In this document: positions 53,526 through 64,000 of the stretch, in pieces
Layout: every line of letters begins with the position of its first letter
Position numbering within the stretch: position 1 is the first letter of the stretch
NCBI RefSeq assembly: GCF_005860795.2
Contig: NZ_CP058350.1
Location: 491,001-555,000, forward strand
Reading direction: 5' to 3'
DNA from: Peteryoungia desertarenae
GTDB taxonomy: Bacteria; Pseudomonadota; Alphaproteobacteria; Rhizobiales; Rhizobiaceae
Length of the DNA stretch: 64,000 nucleotides
The notes under the pieces: generated by a model
Databases searched by the model: none
What the model saw: the letters and a program-made list of their open reading frames with translations, nothing else
What the model was told of the DNA's origin: nothing
Program-made: the position numbers and the translations under genes

Positions 53526-55244
53526 TCATTGATTTGCCGGCTCATAGGGACTGAAGAGGTCCTGCCCTGGCCAGTCTCTCAAACGTACTACTTCTGCGGA
53601 CGGCCCCATATGCCAGCTGCCGCCGTCTGTCACCTCTCCGCTGCCGCCAAACTCGGCAACATAGGGATATGGATACGCAGGTCTTGTCATGGGAGGCAGC
53701 GCGTCGACGTCTAGCACCTTGCGCGGCGGGGGCCCACCCTTCTCCGTCTTGGCGAAATCAGGTTGTCCAAAATCACTCTCCTCCCCGATCGACGTTGTCA
53801 AGATCGCCTCCGGTGCAGCGCCACCTTCAACCCAGGCCATCATCGCCGTTAGCAGATCGAGATGACCGAGCGCCTGCCCTCCGCCGCAATGCGACATGCC
53901 AGGCAATAGGTAAAGGCGCACAAATTCATGGACCTTGTCGGTTCCCATGTGATGCTGCAGCCCCTTGTAATAGGCCAGCGTATTGGCGGGTGCGATATGG
54001 GCATCGGCAAGGCCGTGCCACAGAATGAGTTTGCCTCCCCCAGCCTCAAACCTCCCAAGATCCGTGTTGGTAGCATCGAAAAGGGCATGGCGTGCACGCA
54101 GGGCATCAAGTGTCGCCTCCTCGAAACGCAGATCGGAAAGCTCGAAGTTGGTTCTGCCTTCAGAAAAGGCCAGCATCCTAAGCACCGGTAGAGCGGCCAT
54201 TGGACTCATGAACTTGCCATTCTTCCCGTCCGCAACATAGACGCCCTGCCAGTTCAATTCTGAACCTGGCAGGGGTTGCCCGGCTGTAAGCGGCCGCCCA
54301 GTGACGGCGTCGCGAGGACCATCATAAAACTTGCGGACCACCTCCGCTTCTTCGGCAGTGAGGCATTGGCCGCTGTCTTGCGCATCATTCGCGCAGATAA
54401 TCGTTTTGGGGTCGAAGTTACATTGGCCGGGCAGGGATATAATGCCGTCTTGAACCCCATCCAGGTCGTCGCAAGCTGAAAGAACTGCATTATGCAGAAC
54501 CGGCAGCTTATCAGACGTTAGAATCACGGTGCCATCGGCAGCCGTATTCGATGCCGCCTGCCAACCGTGAAAAAGTGTGTTCTGGATTTGAAATAGCATT
54601 GCCGGGGCACCAGCAATCACGCCATCGAAGTCATCAGGGTAGCGCTGCGCTTGCATTAACGCCTCACGACCGCCATCAGAACAGCCATTAAAGTAGGAGA
54701 AGCGCGCGGATTGGCCATAAAATGTCTCGATAACGGCTGCCGCCGCTTTAGCAGTCAAATGCTGCGCACGATAGGCGAAGTCGATGCGCTTTTGCTCGTC
54801 AAGACCCCAGTCTTGCTCGTTGGCTGAATGGCCCATGTCCGTAGCGGCCATAACAAAGCCTCCGCCTGCCAGAATCTCGCATCCATCCGATGCACCTGAC
54901 CTAAGCGTGATGTTGCCGCAAAGGCCACCGCAACCAACCTGCAGGTAACGCTGCTGCCAAGTCTGGATTGGCAACAGAACCTGAAAGTTAATTGCAGGGG
55001 ACAGCTTGCCCTGCAGCGAACAGACTGGAATCCCGTTACTGGTTGTCTCGGCAACAGAAGTGACCGAGCTTCCCTCGCCGCCGATCGCGACAAGATCAAC
55101 GTCATAAAGTTCTGCGCAACCTTTGACAGGCTTCACGACTGCCAGCTCCTGCGGCGCAGCCGCGCTTTCTATCGGATTGGCGACGACCATTAAAGCTGCG
55201 TAAATGCCGACGGCGGAACATCTCAATGTCATCTGTGTTCTCAT
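53526..55244 (-). CDS. Secreted tannase/feruloyl esterase family hydrolase
   Basis: 572 residues with a signal peptide (about 1-29, ending ESAAA). The nucleophile motif FNGCSDGGRE (Ser about 190) matches the tannase family GCSxGG, followed by FDGVIAGAPA. The acid and His parts lie in LWHGLADAHIAP and SHCGGGQAL. Members split gallate, ferulate or similar plant esters. ATG has AGGAAAAG upstream. The lysR-type gene lies 515 bases downstream on the same strand. Confidence 0.92.
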   Translation of the reverse strand: MRTQMTLRCSAVGIYAALMVVANPIESAAAPQELAVVKPVKGCAELYDVDLVAIGGEGSSVTSVAETTSNGIPVCSLQGKLSPAINFQVLLPIQTWQQRYLQVGCGGLCGNITLRSGASDGCEILAGGGFVMAATDMGHSANEQDWGLDEQKRIDFAYRAQHLTAKAAAAVIETFYGQSARFSYFNGCSDGGREALMQAQRYPDDFDGVIAGAPAMLFQIQNTLFHGWQAASNTAADGTVILTSDKLPVLHNAVLSACDDLDGVQDGIISLPGQCNFDPKTIICANDAQDSGQCLTAEEAEVVRKFYDGPRDAVTGRPLTAGQPLPGSELNWQGVYVADGKNGKFMSPMAALPVLRMLAFSEGRTNFELSDLRFEEATLDALRARHALFDATNTDLGRFEAGGGKLILWHGLADAHIAPANTLAYYKGLQHHMGTDKVHEFVRLYLLPGMSHCGGGQALGHLDLLTAMMAWVEGGAAPEAILTTSIGEESDFGQPDFAKTEKGGPPPRKVLDVDALPPMTRPAYPYPYVAEFGGSGEVTDGGSWHMGPSAEVVRLRDWPGQDLFSPYEPANQ

Positions 55245-56091
55245 ATCTTTTCCTGGTCGATGAGGGCGCGGCTAGTCGACTATGAGCGCGCGAAGGATGT
55301 GCTTGCTTTTGTTCACTGGAGCTCTGGCGCAGGCAGTTTACAAGAACTACCGCTGAGTTGTCGGCGGGATCTCCCGGTCAGCCAATGCAGATAAGCAGTC
55401 GATGCGGGCGTCCTTTTCCACATCGGCAGTGGAGCACCCCATTTTTTGGTCATAGTTCTTGCTTCTAGATCGCTAGAGCGGGCATGTGGGACACGGACCA
55501 AAATGGCTCCAATACAAGTTGCGCCTCGCTTTAACATTTTGGGAAGAGAGAAGGAGCTCACGGTTGCAAACCCGCCAGAGCGGCCCGAAGCACGACGAAG
55601 TCCATCGGGTTGTTCAATCTCGCCCATGGGAAAAATCCTTTCCAGCAAGCTCTTGATCCGCAAGCCCGCCGACTTCTGATCGGGAACAGAAGTCCCCGCC
55701 GCGGTTGATACTTTCACGGACAAACAGTTTGCTTGCCTAAGGTCGCTCGACGTTTGGACACATGCATGATCCAATACCAAGAGGCCGGCCCAAGACATCG
55801 GAACACGCCTTTTGCAGCTCCTTCTTCCCATGTCTTTGACGAGAGCCATGGCGGATGTAGTATTGGCCGGTTTCTGGGCAGCAACTGTCGCGTCTATCAT
55901 GTCTTCAGGCATTCGTTCTCTTGAACCGGCGTTCTTCACTATTGTTAGACATGGCATAAAGCTCTCGCATTACAGTCCATGGAAGGTCCAAACGACCACA
56001 CATACCTCCAGCAAACCAACCTCTCGAGTAGGGAGCGGTATCACATAACGACGTATAGAACCTGGATACGACAGGACATTTCATTTTCATT
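55245..56091. other. 850-base region with no recognised gene
   Basis: A minus-strand frame of 214 codons (55313-55957) is the longest, but its composition is unlike a typical protein and I recognise nothing in it. The region includes the tannase promoter on the right-hand side of 55244. No RNA gene or repeat array seen. Confidence 0.4.
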
Positions 56092-56107
56092 CGATCCATT
56101 TGGATCG
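56092..56107. promoter_or_regulatory. Palindromic operator candidate upstream of the ROK regulator
   Basis: CGATCCATTTGGATCG: 7-base perfect arms CGATCCA/TGGATCG around TT, ending 39 bases before the ROK start. A position and form suited to autoregulation. Confidence 0.55.
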
Positions 56108-56146
56108 TATTTAGGGTGCGATCTCTAGTCAAGGAAATTGATCCAT

Positions 56147-57307
56147 ATGGGCCGAATTGACGATCCGCAGTCGGAAAGCAAATCAGAGGCACGAATCCTT
56201 CAGCTCCTGAGGGAGCAAGGTGAATCGAGCATTGCGGAACTGGCACGAATTTCTGGACTGGGCAAAGCAACCGCTTCGCGAGCGATACAGTCACTCCGTC
56301 TGCGGGGCCTGATCGAAGACACCGGCGATATCTTCAGAAGGCTACCATCTGGCCGCGCCGGTCAGGCAATAAGAATACGACCTGACGTCGGCCTGTATCT
56401 GGGCATTGCCCTTGCTCGTTCAGATATCACAATTGTGATTACAGATGCTGCCAAGCGCGTTATCGACTGGGAACGCAACCCATTAAGCGCCGCTCAAGGC
56501 AGGCAGCCGCCGAGCATCAACACTGTCATTGGCTTGGCAGACCGGCTTCTGTCGCGGTCAGGTAGTAACCGCGCCCGCCTGTATGGAGTTGGTGTCGCGG
56601 TGGCTGGTCCAGTGAATCCACGAACAGGAGAGATAAGTCGTTCGCTCCTGCTGCCAAAGGAAGACGGAAGGACGCTTCAGGAGGAGCTATCAGACTATTT
56701 TGGCAAACCCGTAATCTTGGACAACGACGCCAACTGTTCAGCCCTTGCAGAACTTTTGTGGGGCAATCTTAACAACCACACGACGGCAGTTCTGCTCAGA
56801 CTGGATCGTGGTGTTGGTGGCGCGATCGTTCACAACGGAGTGGTCATGCGCGGACATACGGGCAAGGCAGGAGACTATGGTCATATCGTTTACGACCCAA
56901 AGGGCCCTTATTGCCAATGTGGCGGGCGCGGCTGTTTCGAACGTTATCTGTCGATCTCTGCCGCCGAGTCGGATCTGGGGGAAACGATTGCTGCTGCTGG
57001 CATACGTGCGAGTTGTGGGGACTCTATCGCAATCGAAGGCGTTCGTCGCCAAGCTGTGATCCTCGGCTCACTTGCAGCAGTGGTGTCGCGAACGGTAGAC
57101 CCAGAGCGAATTCTGATTGGAGGAGGAATGCTTGCACTCGGAACAAGGTTTCTTGAGGGCGCAAATGAAAAGCTTCACTCGCTAAACCCTGCCGCGCCAC
57201 CCATTGAAGCGGCAAGAGCTGCTACGGCCTTGAATGGGGGATTACCGAATGATGAGCCAGCGCTGGGAGCCATTGGACTGCTTATTCGACAAGAGAAATC
57301 GGGCTGA
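56147..57307 (+). CDS. ROK-family transcriptional regulator
   Basis: 386 residues. N-terminal winged HTH (ARILQLLREQGESSIAELARISGLGKATASRAIQ) followed by a ROK sugar-kinase-like domain from about residue 80. The zinc motif GH...CQCGGRGCFE is present, as is an ILDNDANCSALAE segment. ATG at 56147 follows AAGGA. Such proteins (NagC/XylR type) usually repress sugar-use genes, but none adjoins it here. Confidence 0.92.
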   Translation: MGRIDDPQSESKSEARILQLLREQGESSIAELARISGLGKATASRAIQSLRLRGLIEDTGDIFRRLPSGRAGQAIRIRPDVGLYLGIALARSDITIVITDAAKRVIDWERNPLSAAQGRQPPSINTVIGLADRLLSRSGSNRARLYGVGVAVAGPVNPRTGEISRSLLLPKEDGRTLQEELSDYFGKPVILDNDANCSALAELLWGNLNNHTTAVLLRLDRGVGGAIVHNGVVMRGHTGKAGDYGHIVYDPKGPYCQCGGRGCFERYLSISAAESDLGETIAAAGIRASCGDSIAIEGVRRQAVILGSLAAVVSRTVDPERILIGGGMLALGTRFLEGANEKLHSLNPAAPPIEAARAATALNGGLPNDEPALGAIGLLIRQEKSG

Positions 57308-57634
57308 TGATCTCACCCGCCAGGGGGAGCAGCGACCTCATGTGTGGGATGTATTAGCCTTTGCCCATGGCAATTTTTTTGGACGTCCTTTTCCTTGCAC
57401 AAGGTGTCCCAACAGATTTTCCTTTTCAGCCGCAACATCATCCCCCCTTCGGTTGCCCTCCTCCGAGCGAACTTCGAACTGAAAATGACCGTCCTGCCCC
57501 CCTGAAAAGTGCAGACACACGGGGTAACCTCTAAAGAAATCCAGAATGTTACATAAGTAATTTACAATATTAGGATTTTGAAAACCCCACGGATCCACTT
57601 CTGCTTTTGGTCGAAACCAGACGAGCAAAGTGTG
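57308..57634. other. Intergenic region between the ROK gene and the Tad-like operon
   Basis: About 330 bases presumably carrying the promoter for the three Tad-like genes. AT content rises towards 57540-57580. No gene or repeat is supported. Confidence 0.45.
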
Positions 57635-58993
57635 ATGAAAACGCCACGAAGAATACGCAATCACCGTTCTGCTGCATCGTTCTTCCTGAATGTCTTCAGG
57701 AGAGGCCTAAGATGCACTTCCGGCCAATTCGGTATCTTGTTCGCAGTCATTGCTCCGGTTTCCATCGTAGCGATTGGCGGAACGATTGATATCGCGATGG
57801 CAGAAAGAGTTCGTACCGATCTTCAGAAAACACTCGACAATGCGACCCTTGCGGCAGCATCAATTACCCAAAATCAAAACGCAGAAGCAGTCGTCAACGA
57901 ATTTCTCCGGACACATTTCGGTGGGGGAGTGACCGCGTCAGTCAGCATGCGCGCGACCGCTGATACGCGCGTTGTCAACTCGGTAGCGACCTACACCCAC
58001 AAGACGTACTTTTTGCATCTGCTGGACATGGACGTCCTAAACATATCGGTTTCGTCCACCGCCAGCGAGTATGCCCAAAACGTCGAACTGTCTCTTGTCC
58101 TGGATATATCCGGCTCAATGTTGGCTGGAGAAACAGTTACCCGAATTGATGCATTGCGTCCGGCAGCCCAGAGATTTGTCGAGGAGGTCTTGAATGAGCG
58201 GACCAAGCTGACGACCACCATAAATCTCATTCCCTACTCCGGCCAAGTAGCCCTTGGTGCACGCGCGTTCGATACATTGACTGGCGGAACCAGCACTGGG
58301 GTCCGCAAACACAACCACTCTTCCTGCATTGGCGACCGCTCCACACGATACTCGTCGTCCATCCCGAATTTCAGGCAGGCTGAGCACGTTCCTCATTTTG
58401 CAACAAATCGATGGGCCCGTGAATTTGAGCCATGGCAGTGCCCCAATGACGAGTCCGCTGCAATTCTGTTTTCCAACGACAAGAAGGCATTGAGCGAACG
58501 GATCGCCGAAATGCAACTTCATGATGGAACGGGCACGCATATCGGCATGCGTTGGGCGATCATGACCCTGGACAACCGCTTCAACACCCATGTGCGCCAA
58601 CTCGACCGCGCGGAAGCGTTCGACATCGACGACCGACATCTCAACCGACCGCTGCCTTTCAATAGCGGATCAAGAAAGGTGATCGTGTTGATGACGGATG
58701 GCGAGGTCTGGCATCAGCATCGTCCAGAAACATCCGATCCGCTGGGGCCTGTACGAAAGATCGTGGACAAATCTCAGACGCAGCGGGTTCTTCGTGAGGC
58801 CTGCAGCTGGGCCAAGAATAACAAAATAGAAATATACACCATAGGATACGAAGTCACTGACAACGATGCAAATTCCATATTGAAAAATTGCGCTAGCAGT
58901 CCGTCCCATTACTATGACGCAGATATAGAAAACATAGACATTATTCTTTCCAATATTGCCGGAAACATTTCTGGACTCAAGCTGACCCAATGA
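57635..58993 (+). CDS. TadG-like pilus-assembly protein with von Willebrand factor A domain
   Basis: About 452 residues. A single N-terminal hydrophobic segment (FGILFAVIAPVSIVAIGGTIDIAMA, about 33-55) has the pseudopilin/TadG layout. A vWA domain follows with MIDAS motif DISGSM near residue 178 and LMTDGE near 350. The frame is open 19 codons further upstream with a TTG. The stop is coupled by ATGA to the next gene. Probably a surface-exposed Tad system component; the tad secretion ATPase genes are not in view. Confidence 0.85.
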   Translation: MKTPRRIRNHRSAASFFLNVFRRGLRCTSGQFGILFAVIAPVSIVAIGGTIDIAMAERVRTDLQKTLDNATLAAASITQNQNAEAVVNEFLRTHFGGGVTASVSMRATADTRVVNSVATYTHKTYFLHLLDMDVLNISVSSTASEYAQNVELSLVLDISGSMLAGETVTRIDALRPAAQRFVEEVLNERTKLTTTINLIPYSGQVALGARAFDTLTGGTSTGVRKHNHSSCIGDRSTRYSSSIPNFRQAEHVPHFATNRWAREFEPWQCPNDESAAILFSNDKKALSERIAEMQLHDGTGTHIGMRWAIMTLDNRFNTHVRQLDRAEAFDIDDRHLNRPLPFNSGSRKVIVLMTDGEVWHQHRPETSDPLGPVRKIVDKSQTQRVLREACSWAKNNKIEIYTIGYEVTDNDANSILKNCASSPSHYYDADIENIDIILSNIAGNISGLKLTQ

Positions 58994-59493
58994 ACAAATT
59001 TTACAAATCGAAAGATGGCGCAACAGCAATTGAGTTCACGATATTATTTCCCCTCTTTGCGGCAGTGCTGTTTGCGTTATTCGAGCTCGGTGCGTTGTTC
59101 CTGCGTTTTAATCAGCTCGATCAAGCAGTGGACAAGGTGTCTCGTGTCATGCGCGTCAACACCAGTGTGCGCTACACCGAGCCCACCATCAGGCGTCTCA
59201 TCTGCTCCGAGCTGCAGATCAGTCAAAAGTGTGAAGATCGGCTTTCAGTGGAACTCGTACGATTTTCGAGCTTTGCACAGTCAGGACCCAAGAACACATG
59301 CGCGGCCACAGGGCAAGCGATCAGAACTCCTGGTTCGTTTTCACGCGGTGCCAAATCCGAAGTAATGATCATGCGGGTGTGTATGTCATTCGATATCATA
59401 ACGCCGATGATCGGTGTTGCTTTGAAACTGGGTGCCGATCAAAGCGGGCGATATGTTGCAGTGTCTTCAACGCTTTTTGCGAATGAACCCTAG
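58990..59493 (+). CDS. TadE-like pseudopilin
   Basis: 167 residues. The N-terminus, KDGATAIEFTILFPLF, has the TadE-type glutamate after a short basic leader and then a hydrophobic helix, the form processed by prepilin peptidase. Four cysteines in the C-terminal part (two pairs) could form disulfides. Overlaps the TadG-like gene by ATGA and is directly followed by the next pseudopilin gene. Confidence 0.85.
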   Translation: MNKFYKSKDGATAIEFTILFPLFAAVLFALFELGALFLRFNQLDQAVDKVSRVMRVNTSVRYTEPTIRRLICSELQISQKCEDRLSVELVRFSSFAQSGPKNTCAATGQAIRTPGSFSRGAKSEVMIMRVCMSFDIITPMIGVALKLGADQSGRYVAVSSTLFANEP

Positions 59494-60021
59494 ATGCAAA
59501 AAACTCGCCAATTATTCCAAGACAAGTCGGGTGTCGCTGCGGTTGAGTTTGCCCTCATCTTCCCTGTCATGGTCTTCTTGGTCATGACCGCATTCGTCGC
59601 ATTCGAAATTGTACGTCATGACTCGTTCAATCGTCGTATTGCCGGCTCCTTATCTGACGTACTTAGCCGAAGCGAGGGGCTGCGTAGGAGTGAGCTTGAA
59701 AAGCTCGCACATGATGTCGAGCGCAGCTTTTCGCAGATTGGTGAAACCTTTGGCATGCGTGTTTCAAGCCACATCTTTGATGATGAAGGCCGAGGGGCTG
59801 CAGTTTGGGTATATCACTATGGTGCCTTCCCCGAGGGCGATGGATTTCACGACCTACCCAAGGGTTCAATGGGCGAGAGCTTCATCCTCGTAGAGATGAT
59901 CAACTCATACGAAAACGTGTTTCCGGGTCTCATGCGCGATGTTGGTGAACATTGGGCAATCAAGGTTTCCTCTGCAAGTCGGCCGAGAACCGTCCCTCTA
60001 ATATCAATAACCAATGATTAG
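59494..60021 (+). CDS. TadE/TadF-like pseudopilin
   Basis: 175 residues with leader KSGVAAVEFALIFPVMVF, again a Glu-containing pseudopilin N-terminus followed by one hydrophobic helix, then a soluble domain without cysteine. Begins immediately after the previous stop codon with no gap, so it is the third gene of the operon. Confidence 0.82.
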   Translation: MQKTRQLFQDKSGVAAVEFALIFPVMVFLVMTAFVAFEIVRHDSFNRRIAGSLSDVLSRSEGLRRSELEKLAHDVERSFSQIGETFGMRVSSHIFDDEGRGAAVWVYHYGAFPEGDGFHDLPKGSMGESFILVEMINSYENVFPGLMRDVGEHWAIKVSSASRPRTVPLISITND

Positions 60022-60080
60022 CGCCGTTTTCGGTCGCCAGATTCAGTTCGAAATAGAGCGATACCATAGATGGGAAAAAT

Positions 60081-61562
60081 TTGCCTCTGAGCGTAGTCCG
60101 TAATTCCATCCTCAATCTCGTCTCTGCCATCATTTCGATGGCGAGCGGTTTCATTGCAGCCGTTGTCGTTGCTCGGCTGCTTGGAGCTGAGGGCGCGGGC
60201 GTGACGGCGTTCGGGTTTTGGGTCGCATCATGTGCCGCCGTGATCTGCGACCGAGGCTACCCGCAAGGAATCCTGCGGTTTGCCGCCCGGAGTGACACCC
60301 AATCAGCTCAGCGAGCTTTCATTCGCTACAGTTTTACACGTTTCATTCCGATTTTGGTGATTGCCTTTGCCGCCGCCTGCATCTTGTCCTTTGCAGGCAA
60401 GGCCTGGACCGACCAGGCTGACCTCTATGTCTGGCTGGCCATTGCGGTACTGTTTTTGGTCTACGGCCTGTCGAACTTTTCGCTCTCCGCCGCCCGCGGC
60501 AGCGGAGACTTCTACAGGCCTGCACGCAACACCATTCTCGGCAGCATCTTGTTCGTCCCGCTCTCGGTCATCGGCGCACTCACGATCGGCCCTGCAGGCG
60601 CGATCCTTGCTCTCGCCAGCCGCTACATGCCACAGGCCCTCCAATTGTCGGCCCTGATTGCGGGAAACAGGGAGGAACATGACGGGTCTGCGATCGTCCC
60701 TGACAAGGAATTCCGAGACTACAGGAGGCAAATGTGGATCAATGACGTGATCGGCATCATCGCGCTGTCACGCCTGGAGTACCTGTTTCTGTTGATCCTC
60801 GCGACCAAGACAGACATGGGATACTTTGCCGTCGCGATTGCGTTTGCGGGCCTGGTCGATCAGCTTGCCATGCAACTGTCATCTCCACTCGTCGTCACCT
60901 TCTCGCTCGACCAGCGGCGGCGCTCGAACGGCGCATGGCTTGGCGTCGCGTTTCTGTTTGTTCCAATAGCAATGGGTGGAAGCGCCATCGCTCACCTTCT
61001 GGTTCCTCTCGTCTATGGCCCCGAGTTTGCCGACACCGGCTCGGCTGCGGCCGTCATGCTGCTGGCCGGCGGCATGTCTGCACTCCAAATCGTGCCCTGG
61101 ACCTATCTTGCAGCCAAGGGACATGCGATGGCGCTCACCCGCGTGATGATCATCTCTGCCATCGTCACCAGCATAGCAGCCCCCATCGCTATCTTGATGG
61201 ACGGGGTCTATGCGCTGGCCTGGTCACGTTTGCTGGTTGAAAGTGTGATCCTGGGCATTCTGATTTTCTATGCTCGCAAAAAGGAAAACATGAGACCGCC
61301 AGTATGCCTGCTGGCGAAGATGGTCGTTTCCGGTGTGGCATCGGCGATCGCAGCTTTCGCCATAACCCTCTGGATTCCAACAGTCACGGGCATTTCACTG
61401 GCAATCATTTGCGGCGCGGTGAGTTTCCTGCTCACGGTGAAACTGACCGGAGCCGTTCCACGCGACGAGCTTTCACAGCTCTTCCAGTTGATGGACGGCA
61501 GGGATCAAAACCGTCTGGCCCACTGTCTCAAATCCAGCTTGCTCTGCATCAGTCGCGCCTGA
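60081..61562 (+). CDS. Polysaccharide flippase-like membrane protein (MATE/Wzx type)
   Basis: 493 residues with about 12-14 transmembrane segments across its length and the typical N-terminal NSILNLVSAIISMASGFIAAVVVARLLGAEG start of oligosaccharide flippases. The start codon is TTG at 60081. An ATG at 60070 is in another frame and meets a stop after six codons, so a slip or a genuine TTG start is required. Substrate unknown; no glycosyltransferase genes are adjacent in this window. Confidence 0.85.
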   Translation: MPLSVVRNSILNLVSAIISMASGFIAAVVVARLLGAEGAGVTAFGFWVASCAAVICDRGYPQGILRFAARSDTQSAQRAFIRYSFTRFIPILVIAFAAACILSFAGKAWTDQADLYVWLAIAVLFLVYGLSNFSLSAARGSGDFYRPARNTILGSILFVPLSVIGALTIGPAGAILALASRYMPQALQLSALIAGNREEHDGSAIVPDKEFRDYRRQMWINDVIGIIALSRLEYLFLLILATKTDMGYFAVAIAFAGLVDQLAMQLSSPLVVTFSLDQRRRSNGAWLGVAFLFVPIAMGGSAIAHLLVPLVYGPEFADTGSAAAVMLLAGGMSALQIVPWTYLAAKGHAMALTRVMIISAIVTSIAAPIAILMDGVYALAWSRLLVESVILGILIFYARKKENMRPPVCLLAKMVVSGVASAIAAFAITLWIPTVTGISLAIICGAVSFLLTVKLTGAVPRDELSQLFQLMDGRDQNRLAHCLKSSLLCISRA

Positions 61563-61625
61563 AATGATCTACAGACAAAGGTTACACCGACGCGGAAATG
61601 ATTTCCGCTTCCTGTATCGCAAGGT

Positions 61626-61702
<77 letters not shown>

Positions 61703-61738
61703 TTATGTTTGAGCCAGTGTCTGGCGTTGTTGCCAGAT

Positions 61739-61766
61739 GACCGGGTGCGTAGCCCGGTCTTTTTTA
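61739..61766 (+). terminator. Rho-independent terminator on the plus strand
   Basis: GACCGGG (61739-61745) pairs with CCCGGTC (61753-61759), followed by TTTTTTATT. It would stop rightward read-through from the flippase gene before the opposing rRNA operon. Confidence 0.75.
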
Positions 61767-61805
61767 TTCGTCCTTCCTCGGTCACTTTCGTTCCCTGCGG
61801 CGAGG

Positions 61806-61827
61806 ACCGGGGCTGCTCCACCCCGCG
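61806..61827 (-). repeat. Partial second copy of the tRNA-fMet 5' end
   Basis: GGGCTGCTCCACCCCGCG occurs at both 61685-61702 (inside the tRNA) and 61810-61827. The preceding ACCG bases also match, with one extra G. On the minus strand this is the acceptor 5' strand and first half of the D arm of tRNA-fMet; the remainder of the tRNA is absent. Confidence 0.75.
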
Positions 61828-61880
61828 CCAAGAGCGTCTCGGGAGTATTGAGACGCTTGAGAGACTGTATCAAGCAGAAA

Positions 61881-61905
61881 GGGCCGCTTGGATAGCGGCC
61901 CGATG
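61881..61905 (-). terminator. Rho-independent terminator following 5S rRNA
   Basis: On the minus strand, GGGCCGCT-ATCCA-AGCGGCCC is followed by TTTCT. Stem arms occupy 61881-61888 and 61894-61901, just beyond the 5S end. Confidence 0.65.
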
Positions 61906-61960
61906 TTTCCGGCTTGGGCCGAGTATCTGTGCTTGAGAAGATTATGATTGCCTTTAGCAG

Positions 61961-62077
61961 ACCTGGCAGCGACCTACTCTCCCGCGTCTTGAGACGAAGT
62001 ACCATTGGCGCTGGGGCGTTTCACGGCCGTGTTCGGAATGGGAACGGGTGCAGCCACCCCGCCATAACCACCAGGTC
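61961..62077 (-). rRNA. rrf: 5S ribosomal RNA
   Basis: On the minus strand it begins GACCTGGTGG and ends CTGCCAGGT, the complementary helix I of 5S rRNA. Internal stretches GGGTGGCTGCACCC and CCATTCCGAACACGG are the usual conserved loops. Ends are approximate by a few bases. Confidence 0.92.
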
Positions 62078-62292
62078 AGCTAAGGGCAATCATTGAGAAG
62101 CTGGTACAGACATTCGCCTGTTTTCCTTATTGAACACGTCTTTTCTCTGCCATCGTCTGCCTGGGACTACCCATACAGGCCGATAGGCCGTCGCGCCTCG
62201 TGGCGCGGCCCGTCCGGAGCGCGAAGCGCGTCAGGACAGAAGAGAAGCATCATCGGCGCTGCAAGCAGCGCTGATGAGCACAAGCAATGAGA
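62078..62292. other. 23S-5S spacer
   Basis: About 215 bases with several hairpins on either strand, notably TCATCGGCGCTG/CAGCGCTGATGA (about 62248-62275) and GC-rich stems at 62180-62232, probably rRNA processing structures. No gene. Confidence 0.6.

Positions 62293-64000
<1,708 letters not shown>

Noticed and set aside
55313..55957. 214-codon minus-strand frame upstream of the tannase
   Set aside because: No recognisable motif, amino-acid use unlike neighbours, no clear ribosome site.

Overview
This window comes from an aerobic anoxygenic phototrophic alphaproteobacterium, most likely in the Rhizobiales/Rhizobiaceae. Three things point there. It carries most of a purple-bacterial photosynthesis gene cluster with an oxygen-dependent (AcsF-type) cyclase and no bchE in view. 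It has a bcsA-bcsB-TPR-bcsN cellulose operon of the type known from rhizobia. It ends in an rRNA operon followed by tRNA-fMet. No species name can be given from the sequence alone.

Layout. 1-28475 is the photosynthesis cluster. The end of pufC runs rightward off a puf operon lying left of the window and stops at a clear terminator. Facing it is a long leftward operon, bchF-bchN-bchB-bchH-bchL-bchM-lhaA-puhA-puhB-puhC-bciE-acsF-puhE-hemA-idi. Most of its genes overlap by the 4 bases ATGA, so they are probably translationally coupled. Divergent from bchF, a rightward operon carries ppaA/aerR-ppsR, then bchG, a PucC-like gene, bchP and a small membrane-protein gene. tspO, cytochrome c2, dxs and a second AerR-like cobalamin-binding regulator follow. 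TGT-N12-ACA boxes (the PpsR/CrtJ consensus) lie in front of bchG (two) and dxs (one), with two near-matches between bchF and ppaA. The repressor, its cobalamin-binding partner and the pigment genes they would control therefore sit together.

28476-43800 is mixed accessory sequence. It holds an IlvD/Edd-family dehydratase, a GAF-PAS-GGDEF-EAL signalling protein, a small unknown protein, a chemotaxis receptor, decayed remnants of an enoyl-CoA hydratase, a cytochrome c and an IS5-type transposase, the phhA-phhB phenylalanine hydroxylase pair with a divergent Lrp-type regulator, and a LuxR-type regulator followed by a CarH-like cobalamin-binding protein. That last protein has both hallmark motifs of adenosylcobalamin photoreceptors, giving three cobalamin-binding sensor candidates in about 24 kb.

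43828-51212 is a cellulose synthesis operon (bcsA, bcsB, a BcsK-like TPR protein, bcsN) with no bcsZ cellulase gene inside it. 51845-57307 has a LysR-type regulator with two successive N-terminal helix-turn-helix domains, a secreted tannase/feruloyl esterase, an AT-rich stretch with inverted repeats, and a ROK-family repressor behind a palindromic operator candidate. 57635-61562 has three Tad-type pseudopilin/TadG genes and a polysaccharide flippase-like gene.

61626-64000, on the minus strand, is the end of an rRNA operon: the 3' part of 23S, 5S, then tRNA-fMet. The tRNA-fMet has an abnormal 3' acceptor strand, and a second fragment of its 5' end lies about 100 bases upstream of it.
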